Shown here: in pieces, positions 8,393 through 16,615 of the stretch
How positions within the stretch are numbered: the stretch's first letter is position 1
How the letters are laid out: every line of letters begins with the position of its first letter
NCBI GenBank assembly: GCA_963695075.1
Contig: CAVOFR010000008.1
Span: 124,001-188,000, forward strand
Origin: CAWCAL01 sp963695075
Lineage (GTDB): Bacteria > Actinomycetota > Acidimicrobiia > Acidimicrobiales > CAWCAL01
Reading direction: 5' to 3'
DNA length: 64,000 nt
Notes under the pieces: model-generated
What the model was told of the DNA's origin: nothing
The model's database searches: none
The model's input: the letters and a program-made list of their open reading frames with translations, nothing else
Program-made: the position numbers and the translations under genes

Positions 8393-8989
8393 ATGTTCAC
8401 CGGCATCGTGGAAGAGCTGGGCCGGGTGGCCGGACGCGACGGCGCTCGACTGCGGATCGACGCGACCGTGGTCGTGGGCGACGCCGGGTTGGGGGATTCG
8501 ATCGCGGTCAACGGCTGCTGTCTCACCGTCGTCGACTTCGATCCGGCAGCCGGCTGGTGGGAGGCGGATGTCACCGACGAGACCTTCGCCCGGACAAACC
8601 TCGGAGCGCTCGAACCCGGCGACCCCGTGAATCTCGAACGGCCCGTCCGATTGGCCGACCGCCTGGGAGGACACCTGGTCCAGGGTCATGTCGATGGAGT
8701 CGGCCGGATCGTGACACCTGCGCCGGATCTCGGGGTGAGCATCGATCCCGCTCTGTGCCGCTACGTGGTCGAGAAGGGATCCATCACCGTGGACGGTGTG
8801 AGCTTGACCGTCGTCGAGCCCCTTCCGGCCGGTTTCACGGTGGCAGTCATCCCGCACACGGCCGATGTGACCACCCTCGGACACAAAGGGCCGGGCGACG
8901 CCGTGAACATCGAAGTGGACGTCATGGCGAAGTATGCGGAGCGCCTCTTGGTAGGGCACGCTGGGATCCAACCGGGAGCTTCATCGTGA
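8393..8989 (+). CDS. ribE: Riboflavin synthase alpha subunit
   Basis: A 198-residue protein that dismutates two 6,7-dimethyl-8-ribityllumazine molecules into riboflavin. It shows the internal duplication of the family: lumazine-binding repeat 1 from MFTGIVEELG with NGCCLTVVDF (about residues 41-50), and repeat 2 with LVQGHVDGVGRI (about 96-107) and VDGVSLTVVE. The ATG is one base after the ribD stop, with GGAGGAGAGG just upstream as ribosome binding site. Its TGA overlaps the GTG of ribBA. Confidence 0.93.
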   Translation: MFTGIVEELGRVAGRDGARLRIDATVVVGDAGLGDSIAVNGCCLTVVDFDPAAGWWEADVTDETFARTNLGALEPGDPVNLERPVRLADRLGGHLVQGHVDGVGRIVTPAPDLGVSIDPALCRYVVEKGSITVDGVSLTVVEPLPAGFTVAVIPHTADVTTLGHKGPGDAVNIEVDVMAKYAERLLVGHAGIQPGASS

Positions 8990-10218
8990 CCACACAACCA
9001 GAGGGCTTCTCCTCCATCGAAGATGCGGTCGCCGCCATCGGCCGAGGCGAGATCGTCGTGGTCGTCGACGATGAGGACCGCGAGAACGAGGGTGATCTCA
9101 TCATGGCCGCCGAGGCCGCCACGCCGGAGAACCTGGCCTTCTTCGTCCGGCACACATCCGGTGTCATCTGCGCTCCACTCACCGGCGACAGGCTCGACGA
9201 GCTCGATGTTCCCCTGATGGTCAATCACAACACCGAGTCGCACCACACCGCATTCACCCAGAGCGTCGATTTTCGCCACGGCACCAGCACGGGAATCTCG
9301 GCGGCCGACCGAGCGGCGACGATCCAGTCGCTGATCGACCCGGCGACCCGGCCCGGCGATCTGGCCCGTCCCGGCCACATCTTCCCGCTGCGCTATGCGG
9401 AGGGGGGAGTACTCAAGCGCGCCGGTCACACCGAAGCGGCAGTCGACCTGGCGCGGATGGCGGGTCTGTACCCCGCCGGTGTCCTGTGCGAGATCGTCAA
9501 CGACGACGGCACGATGGCTCGAGTCCCCGAGCTGATCGAGTTCTGCCGGGCGCACGAGCTGCATCTGATCTCGATCGCGGCCCTCATCGGATACCGGCGC
9601 AAGACCGAGAAGCTGGTCGAGCACATGGCCCAGGCGAGGATTCCCACCGTGGTGGGCGACTTCACCTGCCACGTCTACCGGAGCGTGCTCGACAGTGAGG
9701 AGCACGTGGCCTTCACCCACGGTCAGGTCCACGGTGCCGACGAGGTGCTGGTCCGGGTCCACAGCGAATGCCTCACCGGTGACATCTTCGGATCGCTGCG
9801 CTGCGACTGCGGTCCGCAGCTCCATGGCGCCCTCAAGCAGATCGCCGACGATGGCGTGGGCGTGCTGGTCTACCTCCGGGGCCATGAGGGCCGGGGCGTC
9901 GGCCTGATGCACAAGATCCGGGCCTACACCCTCCAGGACGAGGGCCTCGACACCGTCGACGCCAACACGACCCAGGGCCTGCCGGTCGACTCCCGCGAGT
10001 ACGGCATCGGAGCCCAGATCCTGGCCGACCTGGGCGTGACGACGATGCGGCTCATGACGAACAACCCGTCGAAGTTCGGCGGGATCGAAGGCTTCGGGCT
10101 CACCATCACCGACCGTGTTCCCGTCGATACGATCCCCAATCCCGAGAACATCCAGTACCTCCGGACCAAGCGGGAGCGACTCGGTCACCTGCTCGAAGGG
10201 CTCGACGAAGCGCAATAG
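8986..10218 (+). CDS. ribBA: Bifunctional DHBP synthase / GTP cyclohydrolase II
   Basis: A 410-residue fusion supplying both riboflavin precursors. The N-terminal RibB domain (to about residue 205) has DDEDRENEGDL with the acidic metal site, the FVRHTSGVICAPL segment and GHTEAAVDLARMAG. The C-terminal RibA domain has the zinc motif CLTGDIFGSLRCDCGPQ (about 261-277) and YLRGHEGRGVGL. It makes 3,4-dihydroxy-2-butanone-4-phosphate from ribulose-5-phosphate and the pyrimidine precursor from GTP. The GTG start sits in a GTGA overlap with ribE. Confidence 0.94.
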   Translation: MTTQPEGFSSIEDAVAAIGRGEIVVVVDDEDRENEGDLIMAAEAATPENLAFFVRHTSGVICAPLTGDRLDELDVPLMVNHNTESHHTAFTQSVDFRHGTSTGISAADRAATIQSLIDPATRPGDLARPGHIFPLRYAEGGVLKRAGHTEAAVDLARMAGLYPAGVLCEIVNDDGTMARVPELIEFCRAHELHLISIAALIGYRRKTEKLVEHMAQARIPTVVGDFTCHVYRSVLDSEEHVAFTHGQVHGADEVLVRVHSECLTGDIFGSLRCDCGPQLHGALKQIADDGVGVLVYLRGHEGRGVGLMHKIRAYTLQDEGLDTVDANTTQGLPVDSREYGIGAQILADLGVTTMRLMTNNPSKFGGIEGFGLTITDRVPVDTIPNPENIQYLRTKRERLGHLLEGLDEAQ

Positions 10219-10263
10219 AGGCCGATGGAACGGAATGAGTCTGATGATCACCTCGGAGGAGCC

Positions 10264-10734
10264 ATGTCGATGACGACACACGAGGGACAGCTGGACGGCT
10301 CGGGTATGCGCATAGGCGTCGTCTGTGGTCGGTTCAACGACCTCATCACCGGTCGGTTGCTGGAGGGGGCGATCGACAGTCTCCGTCGTCACGGTGTCAA
10401 GAAGTCGGACATCACGGTGGCTTGGGTACCGGGTGCGTTCGAGATCCCACTGGCGGTCCAGGAGATGGCCGCCTCCGGCCGCTACGGAGCGGTGATCGCG
10501 CTCGGTGCGGTCATCGAGGGCTCGACCGACCACTACGATCACGTCGCCGGCCAATGCGCCGCCGGTATCCAACGAGCGCAGCTCGACACCGGTGTTCCCT
10601 GCGTCTTCGAGGTCCTCACGACCCACACGATCGACCAGGCCATCGAACGGGCGGGGACCAAAGCCGGCAACAAGGGCGCCGATGCGGCGATGACGGCCAT
10701 CGAGATGGTGGACCTGCTACGAAAGCTGCGCTGA
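10264..10734 (+). CDS. ribH: 6,7-dimethyl-8-ribityllumazine synthase
   Basis: A 156-residue lumazine synthase that condenses the RibB and RibD products and normally assembles into pentamers or icosahedra. Recognisable elements are IGVVCGRFNDLIT, VPGAFEIPLAVQ and GAVIEGSTDHYDHV (usual form GAVIRGxTxHFDYV). ATG 10264 is preferred over an earlier in-frame ATG at 10225 because it follows a strong GGAGGA site at 10255-10260. The TGA stop is part of a CTGA junction with the next gene. Confidence 0.93.
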   Translation: MSMTTHEGQLDGSGMRIGVVCGRFNDLITGRLLEGAIDSLRRHGVKKSDITVAWVPGAFEIPLAVQEMAASGRYGAVIALGAVIEGSTDHYDHVAGQCAAGIQRAQLDTGVPCVFEVLTTHTIDQAIERAGTKAGNKGADAAMTAIEMVDLLRKLR

Positions 10735-11828
10735 GAAACCTTCCCGAGCTGCTGGCGGTGGGCGTGCTGCTCGCCGCCGGCTGTGCCGGTGGCTCCTCCG
10801 GGGACGGGGAAGCCGGCTCGACGTCGAACTCTCCGGCCACCTCCGAGGCGACGTCGACGAGCACCGTCGGTGGTTCCGCCGGGTGCCGCGGCGAAGTGGT
10901 CGCCCAACCCGGGACCGAGCGGTTGTCGGTCCCGTCCCGTGCCGGTGAGCGCGAGGTCGAACGGGTCATCCCTTCCGACTACGACGGAACCGCCCCCCAC
11001 CCCGTCATTCTGAGCCTGCACGGGTTCACGTCGTCCATCGATCAGATCGACCTGTTCTCGGATCTGCCGAAGGTGGCCGACGGCCGGGGCTACATCCTCC
11101 TGACGCCGCAGGCCATGTCGGCGAGGGTGCCGATCGGGGAGGAGTCGATCGAGGCCCCGTTCTGGAACATCCTGGCGGTGGATGCCGAACCGATCCCGGG
11201 TGCGGTCGACGACGTCGGGTTCCTCTCGGGACTCATCGAGGACACCCGGTCCGAGCTGTGCGTCGACCCGGATCGCATCTTCGCCACGGGGAACTCCAAC
11301 GGTGCCGGTATGGCGGCGCTGCTCGCGTGCCAGATCGGTCACGAGCTGGCCGCCATCGCCCCCGTATCGGGGATCAACCTCGCGCCGGACTGTGAGGATC
11401 CGGTGCCGGTTTCGGTGATCGCCTTCCACGGTGACGCCGATCCCCTCGTCGAGTACGAGGGCGGCAGCGCCAACAGCACGCTCGGAGTCGACAACCCGTC
11501 GGTCGAGGAACGGGTCGGGGACTTCGCCGCTGCGGCCGACTGCGAATCGGAGCCCGAGGTGACCTCACCCTTCGATGACATCCGGACCAGACGCTGGCCC
11601 GGCTGCGCCGGCGGGATCGACGTCGAGCTCCACACAGTCGTCGGCGGCGGCCACACCTGGCCCGGGATGCTCGACTACGTCGACGCCGCCAGGTTGGCCG
11701 AGCTGGGTGGGAACCAGCAGCTGGCCGAGGTGCGCGACCTGGATCTGCTCGAGATCGCCGGGAACATGACCACGAGCATCGAGGCCACCGAGCTGATGGT
11801 GGACTTCTTCGACACCCACCCGCGCTGA
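10731..11828 (+). CDS. Secreted lipoprotein esterase, PHB-depolymerase/LpqC-like (apparent CTG start)
   Basis: About 365 residues. An alpha/beta hydrolase with the nucleophile elbow GNSNG (about residue 188), oxyanion HGFTSS, acid residue in FHGDADPLVEY and catalytic His in GGGHTWPG, as in polyhydroxybutyrate depolymerase/feruloyl esterase-like proteins. The N-terminus reads (M)RNLPELLAVGVLLAAGC, a plausible lipoprotein signal with the lipidated Cys at 18, followed by a Ser/Thr-rich linker. No ATG, GTG or TTG gives this signal: GTG at 10758 leaves only 8 residues before the Cys. CTG 10731 overlaps the ribH stop as CTGA and is taken as the start. Substrate is unknown. Confidence 0.75.
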   Translation: MRNLPELLAVGVLLAAGCAGGSSGDGEAGSTSNSPATSEATSTSTVGGSAGCRGEVVAQPGTERLSVPSRAGEREVERVIPSDYDGTAPHPVILSLHGFTSSIDQIDLFSDLPKVADGRGYILLTPQAMSARVPIGEESIEAPFWNILAVDAEPIPGAVDDVGFLSGLIEDTRSELCVDPDRIFATGNSNGAGMAALLACQIGHELAAIAPVSGINLAPDCEDPVPVSVIAFHGDADPLVEYEGGSANSTLGVDNPSVEERVGDFAAAADCESEPEVTSPFDDIRTRRWPGCAGGIDVELHTVVGGGHTWPGMLDYVDAARLAELGGNQQLAEVRDLDLLEIAGNMTTSIEATELMVDFFDTHPR

Positions 11829-11912
11829 CCACCACCGAAATCTGGTCCCTCACCGTCGGCCAGCGACGCTTGTGACGGGCGTGTCCGGGTCGGTGAAGTC
11901 CCGCCGGGTTCC

Positions 11913-13043
11913 TCAATCGACGAGGAGCCCTGCGAGGTTCACCAGCGGGCCGGTCGTGCCGTCGTTGCTGACCGCCTGGCGGGCGACGACGAGGCCGGTC
12001 TCGGGGTGGACGCTGATGAACTGGCCTCCCAGACCCATGGCAACGAAAGTGTTCGGCGTCGTGGGCCAGCGGAGCTCGTCGGGGTTGTTCAACCACCAGA
12101 GGTAGCCGTAGTCGGGGTAGATCGCCACCGGTGTGGTGGCGGCTTCGACATAGTCGCTCGAGATGATCTGCTCGCCCTCCCACCGCCCTTCGGCCAGCCA
12201 GAGCAGGCCGTAGCGGGCCATGTCGCGACAGGTCGACTCGATCCCCATGTAGGTCAGCGCGTTGCCCACGGAGTCGGTGAGCCACGCCGAATCGTGCATT
12301 CCGATCGGCTCGAGGAGGTTGGTCGTGCCCCATCCGGCGATGTCGGGCTCGTCGAGCGCTCGCTCGAGCACCGTCTCCAGCGTCTGGATGGCCGCGTTGT
12401 TGTAGTCCCACTCGGTTCCGGGCTCGTGGGCCTGGTCGAGGCCGATGGCGTAGGCCGACTGGTCCGGAGCCTTCTGCGCCATGTCGACATAGTCGGACTC
12501 GTAGCTGTAGAAGCGGCCCGAGGAGTTCTGGAGGAGGTGCTCGACCAGGACCGACTCGCTGTCGGTGCCCTGCCATTCGGTGATGTACTCCGAGGCCGGA
12601 TCGTCGATCGCGAGATGACCCGCGGCACTGGCGATGCCCAGGAGGCCGGAGGTGAAGGACTTGGTCGCCGAGAAGATCTGCTGGGTCTCGGTCGGTTCCT
12701 TGCCCCAGTACCACTCGCCGACGAGCCGGCCGTTCCGGGTCACCACTAGGCACGTGCTGTCGGCCGTCTCGGCTTCGGTCGCCAGGGTGTCGAGGGCCTC
12801 GGCGTCGACCCCCATCGCGTCGGGGTCGGCCGTGGCCCACGCCGCTGCCGGAAAGACCAGATCCTCGCCGCCTGCGGCTGGCGGACCGGCGGTACCGGGC
12901 GGCCCGGTCTCGTCCCCGGTCGCCTCGCTCGTGGTGGTGCTCCCAGGGCCGGTCTCGTCGGCCGACACGGCCCCGTCGCCGTCCGAGGAGGAACAGGCGC
13001 CGGCGAGCAGACACACGGACAGGAGGAGCAGCACGGGCTTCAC
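11913..13043 (-). CDS. Lipoprotein serine hydrolase, beta-lactamase/PBP4-like
   Basis: A 376-residue protein of the class C beta-lactamase-related (AmpC/EstB) family. GTG 13043 gives a short signal peptide VKPVLLLLSVCLLAGAC with the lipidated Cys at 17, then a low-complexity Gly/Thr/Pro linker to about residue 60. The catalytic SxxK is SATK (in IFSATKSFTSG), the YxN element is YNN (in EWDYNNAA), and the C-terminal box is GLGGQFISVHPE. Probably an exported esterase or D-amino peptidase; the substrate is unknown. A -10-like AATAGT lies 6 nt before the GTG. It converges with the esterase gene and is divergent from hisG. Confidence 0.78.
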   Translation of the reverse strand: MKPVLLLLSVCLLAGACSSSDGDGAVSADETGPGSTTTSEATGDETGPPGTAGPPAAGGEDLVFPAAAWATADPDAMGVDAEALDTLATEAETADSTCLVVTRNGRLVGEWYWGKEPTETQQIFSATKSFTSGLLGIASAAGHLAIDDPASEYITEWQGTDSESVLVEHLLQNSSGRFYSYESDYVDMAQKAPDQSAYAIGLDQAHEPGTEWDYNNAAIQTLETVLERALDEPDIAGWGTTNLLEPIGMHDSAWLTDSVGNALTYMGIESTCRDMARYGLLWLAEGRWEGEQIISSDYVEAATTPVAIYPDYGYLWWLNNPDELRWPTTPNTFVAMGLGGQFISVHPETGLVVARQAVSNDGTTGPLVNLAGLLVD

Positions 13044-13126
13044 GACAGCACTATTGCACCGGCTCGCGCGGCGATCCCAGGCAATGCGTTCGGTCCGACC
13101 GATCGACGACGGTACGGTGTGCGGCC

Positions 13127-14002
13127 ATGTTGCGCCTCGTCCTTCCGAAGGGCTCACTCGAGAAGGCCACGCTCGAGCTGTTCTCCGCCGCCGATCTGCC
13201 CGTCTCGCGAAGCTCCGACGTGCAATACAAGGCGACGATCGCCGATCCGCGGATCGACGAGGTGCGGATCCTGCGGCCCCAGGAGATCGGCGGGTACGTG
13301 GCCGAGGGTCTCTTCGATCTGGGGATCACCGGACGTGACTGGGTTACCGAGACCGGAGCGGAAGTCGAATCCCTGGGTGAGCTCGAATACTCCAAGGCCA
13401 CCTCGCGCCCGGTGCGGGTCGTAGTCGGCGTACCCCTGGACAGTCCCGTCGACTCGGTGGCCGATCTGCCCCAGGGGCTGCGCGTCTCCACCGAATATCC
13501 GGAGATGACCCGGCGGTTCTTCGCCGAGCGGGGTATCGAGGCGGATATCAGGCTGTCCTACGGCGCCACCGAAGCGAAGGTGCCCGAGATCGTGGACTGC
13601 GTGGTCGACATCACCGAGACCGGCAGAGCCCTCCGGGCCGCCGGCCTCAAGATCATCGACACGATCCTGACCAGCTACACCGAGTTGATCGCCAATCCGG
13701 CTGCGTTCGCCGACCCCGAGAAGCGGCACGCCATGACGCAGATCCGTACCCTGCTCCTGGGAGTGCTCGATGCCCGGGGCCACGTGCTGGTCAAGCTCAA
13801 CTGCCCCTCGGATTCCCTCGACGCCATCATCGGGCTGCTGCCTTCCATGAAGGCCCCGACCGTCAACGAGCTGTTCGGAGACCAGGGCTACGCCGTCGAG
13901 ACCGTGGTGCCGAAGAGTGACATCAACGTCCTCATTCCGGCCCTGAGCGATGAGGGTGCCTCGGACATCATCGAGTTGCCCATCGCCAAGATCGTCCATT
14001 GA
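13127..14002 (+). CDS. hisG: ATP phosphoribosyltransferase, long form
   Basis: A 291-residue enzyme for the first step of histidine synthesis, joining PRPP and ATP. The catalytic region begins LRLVLPKGSLEKATLELF and has LFDLGITGRDWV and the PRPP loop DCVVDITETGRAL (about residues 165-177). The length and the C-terminal ACT-like part (about 215-291, beginning VLVKLNCPSDSL) identify the long, histidine-inhibited hexameric form that does not need HisZ. No other his genes are nearby. Its TGA overlaps the TTG of the small cold-shock-like gene. Confidence 0.94.
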   Translation: MLRLVLPKGSLEKATLELFSAADLPVSRSSDVQYKATIADPRIDEVRILRPQEIGGYVAEGLFDLGITGRDWVTETGAEVESLGELEYSKATSRPVRVVVGVPLDSPVDSVADLPQGLRVSTEYPEMTRRFFAERGIEADIRLSYGATEAKVPEIVDCVVDITETGRALRAAGLKIIDTILTSYTELIANPAAFADPEKRHAMTQIRTLLLGVLDARGHVLVKLNCPSDSLDAIIGLLPSMKAPTVNELFGDQGYAVETVVPKSDINVLIPALSDEGASDIIELPIAKIVH

Positions 14003-14253
14003 GCTGGCCGCCGGCCGCGGTCGGTCCACTAGGGAGTCGCAGCGGTGCTGATCGGCTGACCGGGAGCGTCGCCACCTTCGACGACGCCCGCGGCCTCGGT
14101 ACGGTCCTCGGTGGCGACGGGACCGAGCACGGCTTCCACTGCACGGCCATCGCCGACGGCACGCGCACCATCGAAGTCGGCACCCGCGTCACCTACGTCC
14201 TCCGGGCTCGCCACAGGGGAGCGTGGGAAGCGGCCGACCTCCGCCCCCTCTGA
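13999..14253 (+). CDS. Small cold-shock-domain-like protein
   Basis: An 84-residue protein whose LTGSVATFDDARGLGTVLG segment resembles the beta-1/beta-2 strands and RNP1 region of cold-shock proteins, and whose HCTAIADGTRTIEVGTRVTY matches the later strands (usual form HxSAI...L..G..V.F). A role as a nucleic-acid chaperone is inferred. The TTG start overlaps the hisG stop as TTGA; the first 20 residues are not conserved in type, so the true start could be slightly downstream. Confidence 0.6.
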   Translation: MSWPPAAVGPLGSRSGADRLTGSVATFDDARGLGTVLGGDGTEHGFHCTAIADGTRTIEVGTRVTYVLRARHRGAWEAADLRPL

Positions 14254-14266
14254 GCCACCCGCAACC

Positions 14267-14313
14267 AACTTTGTGCGCTGGCAGTACGCATGTGGCCGCC
14301 AGGGCACAAAGTT
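14267..14313. terminator. Near-perfect inverted repeat between convergent genes
   Basis: The arms 14267-14282 and 14298-14313 pair over 16 positions with one G/G mismatch: AACTTTGTGC with GCACAAAGTT, then CTGGC with GCCAG, around a 15-nt loop. It lies in the 74-bp gap between the cold-shock-like and enoyl-CoA hydratase stop codons. This suits a bidirectional terminator, although the arms end in AAAGTT rather than a long T run. Confidence 0.45.
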
Positions 14314-14327
14314 CGCAATGGGGTCGG

Positions 14328-15113
14328 TCAGTCGAAGCTGCCGCCCCGCCCTTTGCCCTCGAGGAACGGCACCACGCCGTCGATGAACTCGGGAGAGGTG
14401 ATGGTGTCCAGGCCCAGGTCGGTTTCGTTGGAGAGTGCGGCACCGAGGTCGAGGTCCCACTGGAGGTACGAGGATCGATGGTCGTTTCGTGTGCAGCGGC
14501 CCGGGAAGCCGGCGATCTGATGCGCCAGCTCGACCGCTTCCTCCAACGCCCGGCCGGGCTCGGTGATTCGGTTGGCCAGTCCCATCTGACGGGCTTCTTC
14601 GCCCGAGACGCCGCGCCCGGTCAATATGAGGTCGTTGGCGTGCGATTGGCCGATGAGGCGCGGGAGCCGCACCGTACCGCCGTCGACGAGCGGGACGCCC
14701 CATCGGCGGCAGAACACGCCGAAGACGGCGTCGCTCGCCGCCACGCGGAGATCACACCAGACGGCCAGCTCCAGCCCTCCGGCCACGGCGTGGCCCTCCA
14801 CGGCGGCGATGACGGGTTTGGAGAGCCGCAGCCGGGTCGGGCCCATGGGGCCGACGGTTCCCAGGATGGTGTGCGGCGACTCAGGGATGACGGCATTGCC
14901 GTCACCCTCGGCCATGGACTTGAGGTCGGCCCCGGAACAGAAGGTGCCGTTGGCGCCGGTGAGGACAGCGACGTCGCGCTCGGCGTCACCCTCGAATTCG
15001 ATGAACGCGGCATGGAGCTCGGATGCGGTCGCCCGGTCGACGGCGTTGCGGACATGGGGCCGGTCGAGGGTGACCACCATCACCGCACCGTCGTTGAGGA
15101 TGTCTATGGTCAC
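14328..15113 (-). CDS. Enoyl-CoA hydratase/isomerase family protein
   Basis: A 261-residue crotonase-fold protein. The CoA-binding and oxyanion segments are GTFCSGADLKSMAEG (about residues 57-71) and KPVIAAVEGHAVAGGLELAVWCDLR in split form (about 99-123), with the C-terminal half carrying GVPLVDGGTVRLPRLIG. One of the two Glu residues used by true hydratases is not obvious, so a different acyl-CoA reaction is possible. The GTG start overlaps the stop of the DUF1844 gene (GTGA). Confidence 0.85.
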   Translation of the reverse strand: MTIDILNDGAVMVVTLDRPHVRNAVDRATASELHAAFIEFEGDAERDVAVLTGANGTFCSGADLKSMAEGDGNAVIPESPHTILGTVGPMGPTRLRLSKPVIAAVEGHAVAGGLELAVWCDLRVAASDAVFGVFCRRWGVPLVDGGTVRLPRLIGQSHANDLILTGRGVSGEEARQMGLANRITEPGRALEEAVELAHQIAGFPGRCTRNDHRSSYLQWDLDLGAALSNETDLGLDTITSPEFIDGVVPFLEGKGRGGSFD

Positions 15114-15583
15114 GCCAGGCCGGCTCCGGGTTCTCCGGCCTGCTGGGAGGCCTCGGACATCTGGACGAAGGCCATCTGGACCTGGCCGAGCGCTTCCTTC
15201 AGCGTTGGCTCGGCCTCGCCGAGCCGGCCGGCCAGACCCTCGACCACGGATCGCATCGCATCGATGGCCACCGCGGCCTGTCCGAGGTTGGGTGGCTGCT
15301 GTGAGAGGTGGATGGCGGCGAGCTCGTAGAAACCCATCACGTGGTTGGCCACGACGTCGGCCGCCGGTGCCGCGGCCACCTTGCGCTGTACCTCGGCCAT
15401 CTCGGCTGCTGTGGCCTCGAGTTGTTCGCGCTGCTCGTCGGTGAGCGAGTCCGGATCGATACCGCCGGGGAGCATACCGGGACCGGCGGATGGCGATGCC
15501 CCGGCGGGCGACGATGGCGGCGCCTGACCGCCGCCATCGTCGCGGGGGACTTCGTGTTCGCCGCCGGGGGTCCACAGGCTCAT
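15110..15583 (-). CDS. DUF1844-family protein
   Basis: A 157-residue protein with a Pro/Gly/Ala-rich N-terminal third and a helical C-terminal domain (MGFYELAAIHLSQQPPNLGQ, then AIDAMRSVVEGLAGRLGE). That domain matches DUF1844 proteins commonly found beside infC in actinobacteria. Function is unknown. ATG 15583 is selected because AAAGGAG lies about 7 nt upstream; an earlier in-frame ATG lacks such a site. It is divergent from the infC operon. Confidence 0.72.
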   Translation of the reverse strand: MSLWTPGGEHEVPRDDGGGQAPPSSPAGASPSAGPGMLPGGIDPDSLTDEQREQLEATAAEMAEVQRKVAAAPAADVVANHVMGFYELAAIHLSQQPPNLGQAAVAIDAMRSVVEGLAGRLGEAEPTLKEALGQVQMAFVQMSEASQQAGEPGAGLA

Positions 15584-15660
15584 GAGTTGTGCTCCTTTGT
15601 GCACTCGTGCTGCCGCCCAGCGTGTTCACCGGACCGCCGTGATACTCTATTGGCCACAAC

Positions 15661-15672
15661 TGAAAACGGAAG
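15661..15672 (+). promoter_or_regulatory. boxA-like motif shared with the rrn leader
   Basis: TGAAAACGGAAG occurs here and again at 38742-38753 in the rRNA leader. It resembles the TTGAAAAC part of actinobacterial antitermination sites. Confidence 0.4.
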
Positions 15673-15776
15673 TGGGGGCGCCACCGGATGATCCGAAGGC
15701 CGCCTCCCACCTGGCCACAGGGGTCTCGCGACTCCGCCGGTGCGTCAGGTCGATGAAGTATCACCCTCACCGGTGT

Positions 15777-15810
15777 GACGCGGACCTCGACTTCCTTCGA
15801 TGTCCGCGTC
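15777..15810 (+). promoter_or_regulatory. Hairpin in the infC leader
   Basis: GACGCGGAC (15777-15785) and GTCCGCGTC (15802-15810) form a perfect 9-bp stem with a 16-nt loop. No T run follows, so it is more likely a structured leader element than an intrinsic terminator. Confidence 0.4.
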
Positions 15811-15907
15811 GTTCGCGTTCGGGCCCCGGTCCGATCCGTGATCGCTGCGGATGGAGAGTTCAGCCCGCAAGGAAGCGACAACCATCCAAACAAGGAGCAT
15901 GCGTTTT

Positions 15908-15925
15908 GGGGAGTGATCGGCCATA
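15908..15925 (+). promoter_or_regulatory. Shine-Dalgarno and ATA start codon of infC
   Basis: GGGGAG (15908-15913) is followed by a 9-nt spacer and ATA (15923-15925). The reading frame is closed by TGA at 15914-15916, and no ATG, GTG or TTG occurs before the conserved INDRIRAREV segment. Confidence 0.7.
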
Positions 15926-16579
15926 GCTGCGCCGTCGAACAACGAGCCGCGGATCAACGATCGCATTCGGGCCCGCGAGGTCCGATTGGTGGCACCGGAC
16001 GGTGAGAACATCGGTGTCCGGCCTCTGCCGGAGGCCCTCACGATGGCCCGGGAGATGGGACTGGACCTGGTCGAGGTGGCCGACAAGGCCAACCCGCCGG
16101 TCTGTCGCATCATGGACTACGGCAAATACAAGTACGAGAACGCGCAGCGTCAGAAGGAGAGCCGCAAGAAGAGCACCAACATCGTCGTCAAGGAGATGAA
16201 GTACCGGCCGAAGATCGGCAAAGGCGACTTCGACACCAAGACCCGCAAGGTCAAGGGTTTCCTGGGCGAGGGACACAAGGTGAAGGTGACGATCATGTTC
16301 CGGGGACGGGAGATCCATCACCCCGAGCTCGGAAAGCGGATCCTCGACAATGTCGCGGAAACAGTCGCCGACGAGGCGTTGATCGAGGCCTATCCCAAGC
16401 TGGACGGCCGCAACATGATCATGGTGCTGGCACCCGACAAGAAGCTCCAGGCAGCGAAACGCAAGCGTGAAGAGGAAGCACGAGCAACAGAAGAGGCAAC
16501 GCAGAACGAATCAGGTGAGTCGGCCGAGGCCGAGCCCGTCATCGCCGAGGCGGTCGACACCGACACCACCGAAACCTGA
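15923..16579 (+). CDS. infC: Translation initiation factor IF-3 (ATA start)
   Basis: About 218 residues. IF-3 binds the 30S subunit, keeps it free of 50S and rejects non-standard start codons. The N-domain begins NEPRINDRIRAREVRLVAPDG and continues to the helical linker with MDYGKYKYENAQRQKESRKK. The C-domain has KVKVTIMFRGREIHH and LDNVAETVADEA, and a Glu/Ala-rich acidic tail extends past the usual end. A TTG at 15986 would delete the conserved INDRIRA motif, so ATA 15923 is the most credible start. This mirrors the AUU start of E. coli infC, which lets IF-3 repress its own translation. It is the first gene of infC-rpmI-rplT. Confidence 0.92.
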   Translation: MAAPSNNEPRINDRIRAREVRLVAPDGENIGVRPLPEALTMAREMGLDLVEVADKANPPVCRIMDYGKYKYENAQRQKESRKKSTNIVVKEMKYRPKIGKGDFDTKTRKVKGFLGEGHKVKVTIMFRGREIHHPELGKRILDNVAETVADEALIEAYPKLDGRNMIMVLAPDKKLQAAKRKREEEARATEEATQNESGESAEAEPVIAEAVDTDTTET

Positions 16580-16615
16580 TCGATCCGCGTCGACGTCGAC
16601 CGGAGGACCCAGACC

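Larger units (their letters stand above)
15584..15922 (+). promoter_or_regulatory. Promoter and long leader region of the infC-rpmI-rplT operon
   Basis: This 339-bp stretch has no gene. A -10-like TACTCT is at 15643-15648. About 270 nt of potential leader follow, with a 12-nt motif shared with the rrn leader (15661-15672), a 9-bp inverted repeat (15777-15810), an AAGGAG at 15892-15897 in front of a 5-codon reading frame (ATG 15899), and the SD for infC. Leaders of this operon are often autoregulated by L20 or IF-3 in other bacteria; that is only an inference here. Confidence 0.5.

Noticed and set aside
6682..8574. Upstream extension of the HAD gene on the minus strand
   Set aside because: It would run antisense through mogA and ribD; the HAD fold starts at residue 8 from ATG 6681.
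8761..10626. Minus-strand open frame of 621 codons opposite ribBA/ribH
   Set aside because: Antisense shadow of high-GC coding sequence; no recognisable domain, while the plus-strand genes have complete motifs.
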